Assembly (NCBI RefSeq): GCF_011398155.1
Contig: NZ_AP021888.1
Coordinates: 2,578,001-2,642,000 of the forward strand
From: Thiosulfativibrio zosterae
GTDB lineage: Bacteria; Pseudomonadota; Gammaproteobacteria; Thiomicrospirales; Thiomicrospiraceae
Direction: 5' to 3'
DNA: 64,000 nucleotides
The notes below the pieces were generated by a model. That model made no database searches. It had not been told where the DNA came from and saw only the letters and a list, made by a program, of their open reading frames with translations. A program made the position numbers and the translations under genes. Shown in pieces: positions 26,229-36,386 of this stretch (position 1 is the stretch's first letter; each line of letters opens with the position of its first letter).

Positions 26229-26640
26229 GAGAGAATTTCCTTTTTGGACAAAATTTGAATTAGGGCAAGGGACATTTTTTGATGCTGAATAACAATTATT
26301 TTAAACTCAAACACCACTACAAAATATGGCAATAACCTTAACTGATGCCAAATAATCTCATCCAATACATTTAACCCTTTTTAACCCTGCCCAAACGGCA
26401 ATTTTTGGGTCTTTTTAACCAGGCCTGGTCAAATTTGGGGGCGTTTTGTGCTTTTTCAGTACAATCTGAATCATAAGATTTTTTAAATATAATTAAATCA
26501 TTATTTATACAATAGGAATTGATGGTTTTGCTGTTCTACATAACTTATACTAAAGGTCTTTGTTTTTAATCACGCCACTGAATTAAATACTTAATAAATA
26601 CGATATAAAAATACAATATAAATCCCACAGAGATTGCGCC
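26229..26640. other. 412-bp intergenic region between divergent genes
   Basis: No gene seen. It is A+T-rich, especially at 26450-26630, and must hold the promoters of the LPP20 lipoprotein gene (minus) and the hybrid kinase (plus). It contains one palindrome copy at 26417-26430. I do not see a clear sigma-70 box pair that I would commit to. Confidence 0.6.
26417..26430. repeat. ACCAGGCCTGGT palindrome, intergenic copy
   Basis: The sequence is AACCAGGCCTGGTC with a T5 tract on the left and CAAATTTG on the right. The 12-bp core is exact; the outermost pair is lost. It lies about midway between the divergent lipoprotein and kinase genes. Confidence 0.85.
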
Positions 26641-29346
26641 ATGCATAGATTGAAATACAAACCTGAGTTTAAAAGCCAAATATCATTGATTTATATTGTG
26701 ACCTCTATCATGTTAGGCGTGATTTTTGTTTTGGCTTTTTTAGCATTTGAACGCTTTCAAACTGTGCAAAAAACTTGGGAAACGCAATCTGAAAGAACGG
26801 CCCAAATCAACAACGCTTTGGCTGAGATTAATCGCACAACCGGCTATGGTGGCTTTATTCATAACTTTAAAAATCTGGTCTTAAGACGCGACAATGCGCG
26901 CTATGACTCAGCCATTCAAAACAATATCAAAGACCTCACCGGCGCTATTCAACGCTTAGACAACCTCATGCATCGCGAAGAAGACAAGCAAGCGGTTAAG
27001 CAACTGAATGATACTTTTGATGAATATATTCAAAAATACTACCAAGTTTCTCCCATGATTATGGCCGGCAAAAACTCTGATGAAATAGATGCCATCGTTA
27101 AGGTGGATGATGCGCCAGCCTTGCAAGCTAGAGAGTTGCTGGTTAAACACATTGCCGAGCGCACCGCCGAATATGCCGCCCATGCCAAAGCCACTTATGC
27201 TCAAGCCATTCAATATTTATGGATTAATGCCGTCATTGTTTTACTCAGTTTACTCTTAGGCGCAGCTTTTTTGGTGCGTACGGTGAAGCAAGTTTTTGCC
27301 AAAGAGCTTGAAGTGGAAGATGAAAAAGAAAAACTCGCTTTAGCTTACCAAAGAGATAAAAAGGTTCAAGAAGAACTCAAGCTGATTTCTCAACGCTTAT
27401 TGCTCGCTACCAAAACTTCAAAAATGGGGGTTTGGGACTTTAACCTGACCACGGGTGATTTAAGCTGGGATGAAAATATGTATCTCATTTATGGCGTGGA
27501 TAAAAATATTAAAGACAACCTGATAGGCGTTTGGCAAAGTGCCGTTTTACCAGAAGACCTAGAGGTTTCACAAACCCTAATGCAATATTCTATTGCCACG
27601 GGCGAGGACTACGACCAAGTCTTTCGTGTGCGTAAACCCGATGGCGAAATCCGCCATATTCAAGCACTGGCAAAACCCGTTTTTGGTACTTTTGGCGAAG
27701 CAGAAAAAATGGTGGGGATTAACCAAGACATTACCGAATCTATTCGCAACTTTAATGAATTACGCACGGCTAAGGAACACGCTGAAGAAGCCAATAAAGC
27801 CAAAGATCAATTTTTGGCCAACTTTAGCCACGAAATTCGCACCCCGTTAAATGCCATTATAGGGCTGAGCGAAATGGGCGCTTATGAAGCCAAATTAAGC
27901 GTCACCCAACAATATCATGAAAAGATTTTTAAATCGGGGCAACACCTACTCCATATCATTAACGATATTTTGGACTTCTCCAAAATAGAAGCCGGCAAAA
28001 TGAAATTTGAATCGCGCCCAATGAATATGCATCAGGTTTTTGACAGTTTAAAACAGTTTTTTGACAACATGGCATCGTCTAAAGGCATCGCATTTAAAAT
28101 TATCATTGCCAATAAAATTTCGCCCGCGTACTTTGGTGACCAACTGCGCTTAACCCAAGTGCTGACCAACCTGATTGGCAATGCCATTAAGTTTACCGAC
28201 CAAGGCTCAGTCACCTTAACGGTCAGTTGCCAAAAACCTAACGAACACTTTTCGATGGTGAGATTCTGCGTTAAAGATACTGGCGTGGGCATCGACTCTC
28301 ATAGTCAAAAAGTCTTGTTCCAACCGTTTGAGCAGGTCGACAATTCGCATACCCGCAAAGTGGGTGGCACAGGGCTGGGCTTGGCGATTAGCCAACGCTT
28401 GGTGCAAGGTATGGGCGGCAAAGAAATTTTACTCAACAGTACCCCTAATGAAGGTTCGGTGTTTTACTTTGAATTGCCTCTGGCAGAAAGCTCGGTGATC
28501 CCCACTTTCAAACCACGCCCTAAAGACAGCTTAACCAGCATTAAAGGGCAAATTTTGGTGGCCGAAGACAATGACATCAACCAAGAAGTCGTTAAAGCCA
28601 AACTCAAACAATATGGCCTAAAAGTCACCCTTGCAAATGATGGCTTAGAGGCGGTCGAAAAAGCCAGAACGGGCACCTATGACCTGATTTTAATGGACAT
28701 TCAAATGCCGAATATGGATGGTTATGAAGCCACCCAAGCCATTCGAGAGTTTAATAAAAAAATTCCCATCATTGCACTCACGGCGGCGGCGCGTAACGAA
28801 GACCGTGAACTGGCGATTCATGCGGGCATGAACGGCCATCTTTCAAAACCCATTGAGTCTGATAAGTTAGAAGAAGTGCTGGTGAATTGGTTAGAATTAA
28901 AGGTTGAACACCCGCCCGAAACCAAAGATGTGCCAGCGGATGCGTTAGACGCTGCGATAGAAAACACCGAAGCAACAAACCCCACCAATGAACCAATGTT
29001 TATTGACCGTGATTTGGGCATTAAAATGCTCGATGGCAATGAATCCATGTATGACCTATTGTTAGGGCGTTTATTAGAACAACTCACCGCAGAATGTGAT
29101 CCGCTCATGGCGGCTTTAAAAGCCTTAAATGGCAATAGCAGTGAAGAAGACTGGAAAATTGCCCAACTCCAAGTCCACACCCTAAAAGGCGTGACCTGCA
29201 CCCTAGCAGCAACGCCCTTGTGCAACTTATCTACCGAAATAGATGCGCTGTTAAAAACCAAATCACGCCCAACGCCAGGACTGCTTGAACAATATCACAA
29301 CACCTTCAAAGCCACCATCCAAGCCTTAGAAGCTTTAACTCAATAA
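26641..29346 (+). CDS. Hybrid histidine kinase with PAS, receiver and Hpt domains
   Basis: The 901-aa membrane kinase has TM1 at about 14-36, a helical periplasmic sensor of about 150 residues, TM2 at about 188-212, PAS (about 250-370), HisKA with His397 (FLANFSHEIRTPLN), HATPase_c (NLIGNAIKF, DTGVGIDS, GTGLGLAI), a receiver with Asp686 (LILMDIQMPNMDG) and a C-terminal Hpt domain with His846 (QVHTLKGV). It is an ArcB/BarA-like full phosphorelay in one chain, with all key residues present. No cognate regulator gene is adjacent. The tandem REP array follows its stop codon. Confidence 0.94.
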   Translation: MHRLKYKPEFKSQISLIYIVTSIMLGVIFVLAFLAFERFQTVQKTWETQSERTAQINNALAEINRTTGYGGFIHNFKNLVLRRDNARYDSAIQNNIKDLTGAIQRLDNLMHREEDKQAVKQLNDTFDEYIQKYYQVSPMIMAGKNSDEIDAIVKVDDAPALQARELLVKHIAERTAEYAAHAKATYAQAIQYLWINAVIVLLSLLLGAAFLVRTVKQVFAKELEVEDEKEKLALAYQRDKKVQEELKLISQRLLLATKTSKMGVWDFNLTTGDLSWDENMYLIYGVDKNIKDNLIGVWQSAVLPEDLEVSQTLMQYSIATGEDYDQVFRVRKPDGEIRHIQALAKPVFGTFGEAEKMVGINQDITESIRNFNELRTAKEHAEEANKAKDQFLANFSHEIRTPLNAIIGLSEMGAYEAKLSVTQQYHEKIFKSGQHLLHIINDILDFSKIEAGKMKFESRPMNMHQVFDSLKQFFDNMASSKGIAFKIIIANKISPAYFGDQLRLTQVLTNLIGNAIKFTDQGSVTLTVSCQKPNEHFSMVRFCVKDTGVGIDSHSQKVLFQPFEQVDNSHTRKVGGTGLGLAISQRLVQGMGGKEILLNSTPNEGSVFYFELPLAESSVIPTFKPRPKDSLTSIKGQILVAEDNDINQEVVKAKLKQYGLKVTLANDGLEAVEKARTGTYDLILMDIQMPNMDGYEATQAIREFNKKIPIIALTAAARNEDRELAIHAGMNGHLSKPIESDKLEEVLVNWLELKVEHPPETKDVPADALDAAIENTEATNPTNEPMFIDRDLGIKMLDGNESMYDLLLGRLLEQLTAECDPLMAALKALNGNSSEEDWKIAQLQVHTLKGVTCTLAATPLCNLSTEIDALLKTKSRPTPGLLEQYHNTFKATIQALEALTQ

Positions 29347-29372
29347 GTTAGAGATAGCAAAAAAACAAACAT

Positions 29373-30090
29373 GGGGCGCAGGCTTTAGCCTGCTGAGGTT
29401 GTGCGAGATTCAAAAGGAAGGCTGAAGCCTTCGCCCCACATATCTTGCAAAACCAAGGCGCTGGTTTTTACCGGCTAAAGAATAGGGGCGCAGGCTTTAG
29501 CCTGCTAAGGTTGTGAAAAATTCAAAAGGAAGGCTGAAGCCTTCGCCCCACATATCTCACAAAACCGAGACGCAGATATTAAAGGCAAAAGATTCGGGGC
29601 GCAGGCTTTAGCCTGCTAAGGTTGTGCAAAACTCACCAGGAAGGCTGAAGCCTTCGCCCCACATATCTTGCAAAACTTAGTCACAGGTTTTAGGGGCAAA
29701 AGATTCGGGGCGCAGGCTTTAGCCTGCCAAGGCTTTGCAAAACTCACCAGGAAGGCTGAAGCCTTCGCCCCATTTATCTTTTTTAGCCTGCTGAGGTTGT
29801 GAAAAATTCAATAGGAAGGCTGAAGCCTTCGCCCCACATATCTTGCAAAACTTAGTCACAGGTTTTAGGGGCAAAAGATTTGGGGCGCAGGCTTTTTAGC
29901 CTGCTGAGGTTGTGCGAGATTCACTAAGAAGGCTGAAGCCTTCGCCCCACATATCTTGCAAAACTGAGTCGCAGGTTTTAGGGGCAAAAGATTTGGGGCG
30001 CAGGCTTTAGCCTGCTAAGGTTGTGCAAGATTCACCAAGAAGGCTGAAGCCTTCGCCCCATCTCTTGTAAAATCGGGGCGCAGGTTTTGG
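29373..30090. repeat. Tandem REP array of about seven 111-113 bp units
   Basis: Units start at 29373, 29485, 29596, 29707, about 29780 (5' truncated), 29882 and 29995, with a partial head at 30075. Each has GGGGCGCAGGCTTTAGCCTG, a linker AGGTTGTGC..., GAAGGCTGAAGCCTTCGCCC and a longer linker (ACATATCTTGCAAAAC...). It is the reverse orientation of the RAYT-flanking type, with CTGAAG in place of CTAAAG in one palindrome. It fills the space between the kinase and the convergent MCP gene. Confidence 0.92.
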
Positions 30091-30110
30091 TTTGGTTGAA
30101 CTATGGCTTT

Positions 30111-31988
30111 TTAGAAGTCATCCCATTCATCGTCTTTTTTGACGATTTTGGGGGGATTTTTAACCAGGCCTGGTTGTTTTTGAGGCGTTTTTGACGCTAA
30201 AACGGGTTTGGGCAATGCCGCTTTTGTACTGACATTTGCACTCACTTTAGGGCGACTGATGGTCGGCATCGCTTGGCCTGTTTTAAAGAACGCCATGTCT
30301 TCTTGCAAGATTTGCGCTTGCTCACTCATGCTTTCTGCTGCGGCACTGGTTTCTTCAACTAAAGCGGCGTTTTGTTGCGATACCTGTTCAATTTGAGCAA
30401 TCGACCCATTCACTTGCTGAATCCCTTGCGCTTGTTCAAGCGAGGCGGTTGCGATTTCGGTGACCTTGCTGGTGACCGAGCCAATCGCTTCAGTAATCGT
30501 TTGCAAGACTTCGCCCGACTGACTGGCTAATCTTGAACCTTGATTAACGCGTTCAACCGTTTCATCAATTAATTTTTTAATGTCTTTGGCGGCTTCAGCA
30601 GACTTTTGTGCCAAACTGCGTACTTCGCCGGCAACCACTGCAAATCCACGCCCATGATCACCGGCTCGCGCGGCTTCGACTGCCGCATTCAGCGCCAATA
30701 GGTTGGTTTGAAAAGCAATGCCATCAATCAGGGTAACAATATCGGCAATCTTACGGCTAGACTCTTGAATTTGATTCATGGCATCCAGGGTTTGTCCCAT
30801 AACCTGCGCCCCTTGACGCGACTTGCCTTGCACATCTTGCGCCACTTGTGAGGCACTTTGCGCATTGGCCGTATTTGCCTGAATGACTTCATTCATTTGG
30901 CGCATGCTGGTGCTGGTATTTTCCAGCGCAGCGGCTTGGGCTTGCATACTGCCGCTGAGTTGATGGGCACTGAGTTTAACCTCTGCAGAGGAGCTGCTCA
31001 CACTGACAGAGGCTTGCACCGCAATACCAATAACCGATTTTAATTTGGATGACATGGCTTGAATAGCATTGACCAACTGCACAATGTTTTTGTCGTACAT
31101 AGAGGGGTTTTTGGCATCGGTATGCACTTGCATACTGGCGGTCAAATCGCCTTCTTGAATCGCCAAAATCACCTTAGAGGCATCTTTTATCACCCGCTCA
31201 AGCAATTGCGAGTTGGCATTAGAACCTATGTCTGTGGCGTATTTGATAATTTTGCACACCTTGCCATCGCAGTCTTTAATGGGATTATAAGAAGCCTCTA
31301 ACCAGACTTCGCGGCCATTTTTTCCAAAACGCTGGTAAGTTCCGCTAAAGGCTTGACCAGAACGCAGTTGAGCCCAAAAATTTTGATAGTCGCTCGATTG
31401 GGCAAACTCGGGTTTGGCAAAGATACGGTGATGCTGACCCTGCAATTCAGCTAGGGAATATCCCATGGTTTTGCAGAAATTGTCATTGGCGGTCAAAATA
31501 TTGCCTTGGCTATCAAACTCAATCACCGCCATCACTTTATGAATGGCCGCAATTTGTGCTTTGGCTTCGATTTCTGCTTTCACTTGCTCGGTGATATTGG
31601 TGGCAAATTTCACCACCTTATAGGGTTTGCCGCTGGCATCAAACACTGGGTTGTAGCTGGCTTCTAACCAAATCACATCACCATTTTTTTGTTTGCGTCT
31701 AAAGCGTTGCGATAAGGCTTGGCCACGACTAAGGGTTTGCCAAAACTGCGCATACTCAGGCTGATTGGCGTCCTTATCTAACATGAAAATGCGGTGGTGC
31801 TTGCCTTGAATCTCTGACAGGCTGTAGCCGACAGTGTTCAAAAAATTGGGATTGGCGTTAAGAATGTGGCCAGACAAGTCAAATTCTATAATGGCGCTGG
31901 TTTTGTTAAGCGCTTCTAGCATGGCTTTGCTTTCAGCTAAGGCTTGAGATTGCTGGTTAAGTTGGTTTTTATAACTCGTGCAGAACAT
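30111..31988 (-). CDS. Cytosolic PAS-PAS methyl-accepting chemotaxis protein
   Basis: The 625-aa protein has two Aer-type PAS domains (about 20-140 and 140-260; IIEFDLSGHILNANPNF, VIEFDSQGNILTANDNF) that are near duplicates, then an MCP signalling domain with the hairpin tip [20 protein letters not shown] and [20 protein letters not shown]. No TM segment is visible, so it is a soluble or polar-body receptor. The C-terminus is DDEWDDF, a CheR/CheB-docking pentapeptide type (W-x-x-F). QPGLVK before the tail is encoded by the palindrome at 30162. Its start lies 109 bp after the HDOD gene. Confidence 0.93.
   Translation of the reverse strand: MFCTSYKNQLNQQSQALAESKAMLEALNKTSAIIEFDLSGHILNANPNFLNTVGYSLSEIQGKHHRIFMLDKDANQPEYAQFWQTLSRGQALSQRFRRKQKNGDVIWLEASYNPVFDASGKPYKVVKFATNITEQVKAEIEAKAQIAAIHKVMAVIEFDSQGNILTANDNFCKTMGYSLAELQGQHHRIFAKPEFAQSSDYQNFWAQLRSGQAFSGTYQRFGKNGREVWLEASYNPIKDCDGKVCKIIKYATDIGSNANSQLLERVIKDASKVILAIQEGDLTASMQVHTDAKNPSMYDKNIVQLVNAIQAMSSKLKSVIGIAVQASVSVSSSSAEVKLSAHQLSGSMQAQAAALENTSTSMRQMNEVIQANTANAQSASQVAQDVQGKSRQGAQVMGQTLDAMNQIQESSRKIADIVTLIDGIAFQTNLLALNAAVEAARAGDHGRGFAVVAGEVRSLAQKSAEAAKDIKKLIDETVERVNQGSRLASQSGEVLQTITEAIGSVTSKVTEIATASLEQAQGIQQVNGSIAQIEQVSQQNAALVEETSAAAESMSEQAQILQEDMAFFKTGQAMPTISRPKVSANVSTKAALPKPVLASKTPQKQPGLVKNPPKIVKKDDEWDDF
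30162..30175. repeat. AACCAGGCCTGGTT palindrome inside MCP gene
   Basis: This exact 14-bp copy has the GTTTTTG flank and encodes KQPGLVK in the flexible linker between the signalling domain and the C-terminal pentapeptide. Confidence 0.9.
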
Positions 31989-32097
31989 CGACTGCCCCCA
32001 TGATTTACATTTAATAGTTGCAGCTATTGAAACATTTTTTGGGGATAAAATCTATACAACTCAAAAGCCTAATCTATAGGAAAGGCATTAAAGCTAT

Positions 32098-32976
32098 TTA
32101 ATGGCTTGCTTTATGAACATGGTCGTCATAGCCCCATTTTTTGAGTGCCGCACTGGCCGCTTCGATGGCATTAGGTTGCAAGGCTAAAAATTCTACCGCA
32201 TGATCAAAGACTTGTTTTTGTTCATGGGTTTCATAATGGTCTGAAAACTGGCGATAAACCAGCACATTAGACACCTGAATCAAAGCCACCATTTTGGCAA
32301 CTTTGGCATCATAATTTTGTACCGCCTCTAGCGAATCGTAATGATGTAGTAACAAACTTTTACACAACAAATCACCTAAGTGCCAACGCCGCGCCACTAA
32401 GCTGCCCACAAAACTATGGGCGGTGTGGTAATGATCTAGCTCGGCTTGATAAGCGGTGACAGGGTTACTCAGTTGTAGATTCAAAAATTGTTCGGCATAG
32501 TTTTCAGGGTCGTGACGCATCATATAAATGGCGCCGACATCTTGTAAAAAAGCAATAAAATAGGCTTCGGTGCGACCTATCTCAGGCACCCAGTAAGACA
32601 GTTCTGCAGCGGCTATGCCCGAACGGGTTGAGTTTTTGATGAGTTTAAAATCGACATCGCTCACTGGCAAATTCTTTTGCAGATAGCAACTGATAAACAA
32701 ACGCTGAATTTCTTGCAAACCTAATAAATTAACCGCCGCTAAGGCTTCTAAAATGAGGTCGTCTTCGGTCTTTTGCAAAATTTTATTGGCAAGGCTGAGA
32801 AACTCGCCCAAAATTTCGGGGTTTTTAGACAACAAATTCGCAATCTGATTCATGTTGGGTTTTTCCGCCAACATGAGTTCATCCAACTGATAAATTTCGG
32901 GCGGCATACTTTGAATTTTAAGATTCTGAATCAACTTTTTAGCCTCATCCATGCCTTCTTTCATTGCAATATTCAT
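32098..32976 (-). CDS. HDOD domain protein
   Basis: The 292-aa protein has an N-terminal and central HDOD domain (IQSMPPEIYQLDELMLAEKP, ILGEFLSLANKILQ, STRSGIAAAELSYWVPEIGR, EAYFIAFLQDVGAIYMMRHD). HDOD proteins lack the HD catalytic pair and act as protein-interaction modules in signalling and cell-cycle control. The RBS GGAGG fits the ATG. It follows cheW by 43 bp on the same strand, tying it to the chemotaxis operon. Confidence 0.88.
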   Translation of the reverse strand: MNIAMKEGMDEAKKLIQNLKIQSMPPEIYQLDELMLAEKPNMNQIANLLSKNPEILGEFLSLANKILQKTEDDLILEALAAVNLLGLQEIQRLFISCYLQKNLPVSDVDFKLIKNSTRSGIAAAELSYWVPEIGRTEAYFIAFLQDVGAIYMMRHDPENYAEQFLNLQLSNPVTAYQAELDHYHTAHSFVGSLVARRWHLGDLLCKSLLLHHYDSLEAVQNYDAKVAKMVALIQVSNVLVYRQFSDHYETHEQKQVFDHAVEFLALQPNAIEAASAALKKWGYDDHVHKASH

Positions 32977-33019
32977 CCTGACCTCCGAACTTATCTAACT
33001 GCTCTGCTTTATGCGCTCT

Positions 33020-33586
33020 TTAATGTCTGAGTTGATTAAAAATTCCTTGATGAATTAACGCATCCACATTTAAGACAATAATCATTTTATCGTCTGCGGA
33101 TTGCGCTTCTGCGACATTGGCCAAGCCTTTAATAAACTGCTCACCCACCTGCCCTGCTTCACTAAAGGCGGGGGCTGGTTGTAATTGTTGCATATCAACA
33201 CTTTCGACATCGCTCACACCGTCTACTACCATGCCGATGGTTTTTTCTATCTGCTTGCCTTCTATTTTATCCGTAGCTCGCATTTTGGTGATAATGACGA
33301 CAGTTGAATCATCATAAGTTGGTTGACCTATCTCAAAGCGCTGACGCAAATCCACTATTGGAATCACCGCGCCACGCATATTAATCACGCCTTTGACATA
33401 ATGCGGCATCTGCGGCAATTGGGTTGGGGGTTCCCACCCCCTAATTTCTTGCACACGCAAAATGTCTAAACCATAGGTTTCACGCCCTAACACAAAGGTG
33501 AGCACCTGCTCTGCTGCCTGGGTTGAGGCTACAAAGCTGGCTTCATTGCCAGCACTTGTGCTGGCTGAGCTGACTGAGGCTTCCAT
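33020..33586 (-). CDS. cheW: CheW chemotaxis coupling protein
   Basis: The 188-aa CheW fold has an N-terminal extension of about 25 residues (EASVSSASTSAGNEASFVAS); conserved segments are VLTFVLGRETYGLDILRVQE, YVKGVINMRGAVIPIVDLRQ, VGMVVDGVSDVE-like IGMVVDGVSDVESVD and FIKGLANV. It links MCPs to CheA. The ATG at 33584-33586 overlaps the stop of the upstream MCP (TAATG) and is preceded by GGGGAGAG, better than the upstream GTG/ATG alternatives. Confidence 0.94.
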   Translation of the reverse strand: MEASVSSASTSAGNEASFVASTQAAEQVLTFVLGRETYGLDILRVQEIRGWEPPTQLPQMPHYVKGVINMRGAVIPIVDLRQRFEIGQPTYDDSTVVIITKMRATDKIEGKQIEKTIGMVVDGVSDVESVDMQQLQPAPAFSEAGQVGEQFIKGLANVAEAQSADDKMIIVLNVDALIHQGIFNQLRH

Positions 33587-35895
33587 TAAAACTCTCCCCA
33601 CTCGTCACTATTGCCTTGCGATTTTGCACTCAAAGCTTTGGGTGCTGGTGCGGCTAATTTTGGCGTATTTTTAACCAGGCCTGGTTGTTTTTGCACTGGT
33701 TTTACAGCCGCTTTAGGCGCTGCCAAAGCGGGTGTTTTTACCGCGGCCTTGGACTGTGAGTTATACGAGGCATTACTGTGTGCACCGATACGGAAGAATG
33801 ACATTTCTTTTTGTAATAGACGCGCTTGCTCGCTCAAACTTTCTGAGGCCGCACTGGTTTCTTCAACCAAGGCCGCATTTTGCTGAGTGACTCCATCAAT
33901 TTGCGTAATGGCTTGATGCACTTGGTGCACACCATCTGCTTGTTCAGCCGCTGCTTGGGCGATTTCGTCCATCATTTTGGTGACCGATTCAATTGAGGTG
34001 TTGATATCATTCAACATATCCCCAGATTCGGTTGCTAAACGAGAACCTTGTCCAACACGTTGTACGGTTTCATCAATCAGCACTTTAATGTCTTTAGCGG
34101 CTTCGGCAGACTTTTGTGCCAAATTACGCACTTCGCCCGCAACCACCGCAAATCCTCGCCCATGATCACCCGCTCTGGCGGCTTCTACGGCTGCGTTTAG
34201 GGCTAACAAGTTGGTTTGGAAAGCAATGCCGTCAATCAAAGAAACAATGTCAGAAATTTTGTGGCTCGATTCTTCAATCGCTGTCATAGCGGTAATGGTT
34301 TGGCGCATAACACCGACCCCATCATGGGCTTTTTTCTGAACTGTTTTAGCAACATTGGTCGCTTCTTTGGCATTGGCGCTGCTGCTTTGCACCTGGCTGT
34401 TCATTTCATTCATGGTGGCAGAAGTTTGCTCTAACGCCGCCGCTTGCTCTTGTACCGATTGGCTTAAATCTAAAGAGCCTTGCGATACTTCTTGTGCCGC
34501 GCCGCTGACCACTTGAGAGGCTTCAATGGCCACTTGAACCACTTCACGCACTTTGGCAGATGAATAGTTGATGGCATTTTTCAAATCGTGCAATTGACCT
34601 TTAAAAGTCCCAGATGGGAGTTCTTTGGTTAAATCACCTGCGGCCTGAGCTTCTACCACTTCACTGATGGCGCTAATGGCCATTGCCATATTTTTTAACG
34701 AGCCGTTAATATTATTTTTTAAACTTAACAATGCACCGCGCGCATCAACGGTAATTTCACCTTCAAAATCCCCTTGATTCATTTCTTGCATGGCGACATT
34801 GATTTCAATAACAACTTGGTTGATGCTGCTTAAGGCGTCTTCGACCTGCTTACTAAAGCCTTTAGGAACGCGTTTATCCATTTTGATATCGAACTTGCCA
34901 TTGTGCAGTGCGTCCATCACTTTGCTGAGTTCGTCCATCATAAAAGACACACTTTCTGCTGAGGCATTAACCCCATCTTTAAGCTCTAGTAAATCCCCTT
35001 GATACTGTCCCACGATGCGTTTTTGGTAGTCGGCTTTGGCAATGGCTTCTACTACGCTTTGGGTTTCGTCAATGCCTTTGGCAAAGGTTTCTAGTAAACC
35101 ATTCAAAGCTTCGGCGATGTCGCCTGTTTCGTCATCATCGCGTTTTGGCATACGCAAGCTGAGGTTTTGGGTTTTAACCAATTCGCCCATCTGCTTAACC
35201 AAACCTTCCACATTGTTTTTAATACGCCCCGACACCATTAAACCAATCACTAAACCTAACAATAACGCGCCCAATAAAACCGCCGTCATCATTAACTTTG
35301 ATTGCTCATAAAGCTGAGTAGAGGCTACGCTAGCCGCGGCAGCGTTTTGTTCTTTCAACTCAGTTAAGGCAGTCATAGCGTTATCCACCGAATCTGCCAA
35401 TTGACGACCTTCAATCAGAGCCATTTTAATGGTTTGACGCTCTTGTTCTTGCACGGCACCACTGGCTTTTTCAGATTGTGCTAATTCAATCACACGGTTT
35501 GTAAAGGCTTCAAACTGATTGCCTTTTTCATTGAGCTCTGCAAATTTTTGCTTAGCGGCCGCTGTATAAAACAACGGCTCTGCTTTTTTAATATGCTCAT
35601 CAAATAAATCTTGGTATTTTTTCAAGGCATCCAAATATTGCGACTGGTCAATGCTGGCATCGGTTTGTGCTAATAAGAAGTTACGCACCGCTCTAGATTG
35701 ATACAGCAGGTCTATATTGGCTTCTTTAATGTAGCTTAGTCCTAACAATTCTTTTTGATACATCTCATCCGCCATATCATTGACTTTAGAGGTGTTGTTT
35801 AACCCCATAAACCCAATAATGCCCATTAAAACGAGCAATAAGCCGATTAAACTTAATAATTTGGTGCGAATAGATAAATGATAAAACCAAGCCAT
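33586..35895 (-). CDS. Membrane methyl-accepting chemotaxis protein
   Basis: The 769-aa receptor has TM1 at about 10-30, a four-helix-bundle periplasmic domain ([31 protein letters not shown]), TM2 at about 193-216, a long HAMP/poly-HAMP-like region (about 215-450) and an MCP signalling domain with [20 protein letters not shown]. It ends in SDEWGEF, a CheR/CheB-docking pentapeptide. A Pro/Ala/Lys-rich linker before it includes KQPGLVK, encoded by the palindrome at 33673. The RBS GGAGAAA fits the ATG. It is translationally coupled to cheW. Confidence 0.94.
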   Translation of the reverse strand: MAWFYHLSIRTKLLSLIGLLLVLMGIIGFMGLNNTSKVNDMADEMYQKELLGLSYIKEANIDLLYQSRAVRNFLLAQTDASIDQSQYLDALKKYQDLFDEHIKKAEPLFYTAAAKQKFAELNEKGNQFEAFTNRVIELAQSEKASGAVQEQERQTIKMALIEGRQLADSVDNAMTALTELKEQNAAAASVASTQLYEQSKLMMTAVLLGALLLGLVIGLMVSGRIKNNVEGLVKQMGELVKTQNLSLRMPKRDDDETGDIAEALNGLLETFAKGIDETQSVVEAIAKADYQKRIVGQYQGDLLELKDGVNASAESVSFMMDELSKVMDALHNGKFDIKMDKRVPKGFSKQVEDALSSINQVVIEINVAMQEMNQGDFEGEITVDARGALLSLKNNINGSLKNMAMAISAISEVVEAQAAGDLTKELPSGTFKGQLHDLKNAINYSSAKVREVVQVAIEASQVVSGAAQEVSQGSLDLSQSVQEQAAALEQTSATMNEMNSQVQSSSANAKEATNVAKTVQKKAHDGVGVMRQTITAMTAIEESSHKISDIVSLIDGIAFQTNLLALNAAVEAARAGDHGRGFAVVAGEVRNLAQKSAEAAKDIKVLIDETVQRVGQGSRLATESGDMLNDINTSIESVTKMMDEIAQAAAEQADGVHQVHQAITQIDGVTQQNAALVEETSAASESLSEQARLLQKEMSFFRIGAHSNASYNSQSKAAVKTPALAAPKAAVKPVQKQPGLVKNTPKLAAPAPKALSAKSQGNSDEWGEF
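33673..33686. repeat. AACCAGGCCTGGTT palindrome inside MCP gene
   Basis: This exact 14-bp copy is followed by GTTTTTG on the + strand. It encodes KQPGLVK in the C-terminal linker of the receptor, the same position and peptide as in the PAS-MCP at 30162, although the flanking linkers differ. Confidence 0.9.
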
Positions 35896-35987
35896 AATAT
35901 TTCTCCTATGGAAAGACTTGAAAGTAGCCTAAAAACCTTAGCTTTTAAGCGAATGTTCTAATAATAACTCTTTTAAAGACGACTTAT

Positions 35988-36347
35988 TTAAATTAAGCGC
36001 TCGATAATGCCTAACAGTTTTTCTGGGCTAAAAGGTTTAACCAACCAACCCGTAGCACCCGCTGCTTTGCCTTGACCTTTCATGTCGTCAGACGATTCGG
36101 TTGTTAGGCACAAAACTGGGGTAAATTTGTAGTCAGGCAAGCCTCTCAGGGCTTTGACCAACTCAATGCCATTCATATTGGGCATATTAATGTCGGTGAT
36201 AACGGCATCAAATTGCTGTTGTTGTGCCATGGCAAACGCAATGGCACCATCTGCGGCTTCATGCACTTCATAATTCGCCACCCTCAAGGTCATGCTGACC
36301 ATTTGCAACATAGATCTTGAATCATCGACGGTGAGTATTTTTTTCAT
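35988..36347 (-). CDS. CheY-like single-domain response regulator
   Basis: The 119-aa receiver only: ILTVDDSRSMLQMV (acidic pocket), phospho-acceptor Asp52 in VITDINMPNMNG, a Thr at LCLTTESS and Lys in WLVKPFSP. It resembles the CheY subgroup found with MCP-CheW operons. The RBS AGGAAACC fits the ATG. It lies 39 bp after the 189-aa gene and 92 bp before the MCP. Confidence 0.93.
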   Translation of the reverse strand: MKKILTVDDSRSMLQMVSMTLRVANYEVHEAADGAIAFAMAQQQQFDAVITDINMPNMNGIELVKALRGLPDYKFTPVLCLTTESSDDMKGQGKAAGATGWLVKPFSPEKLLGIIERLI

Positions 36348-36386
36348 AGACGGTTTCCTGAATGAATTCGATTTAATGGTTTGCGT

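Noticed and set aside
29373-30090. Possible CRISPR array
   Set aside because: Units are evenly spaced, but the repeats are palindromic and the linkers are also repeated, while no cas gene is nearby. It is a REP array.
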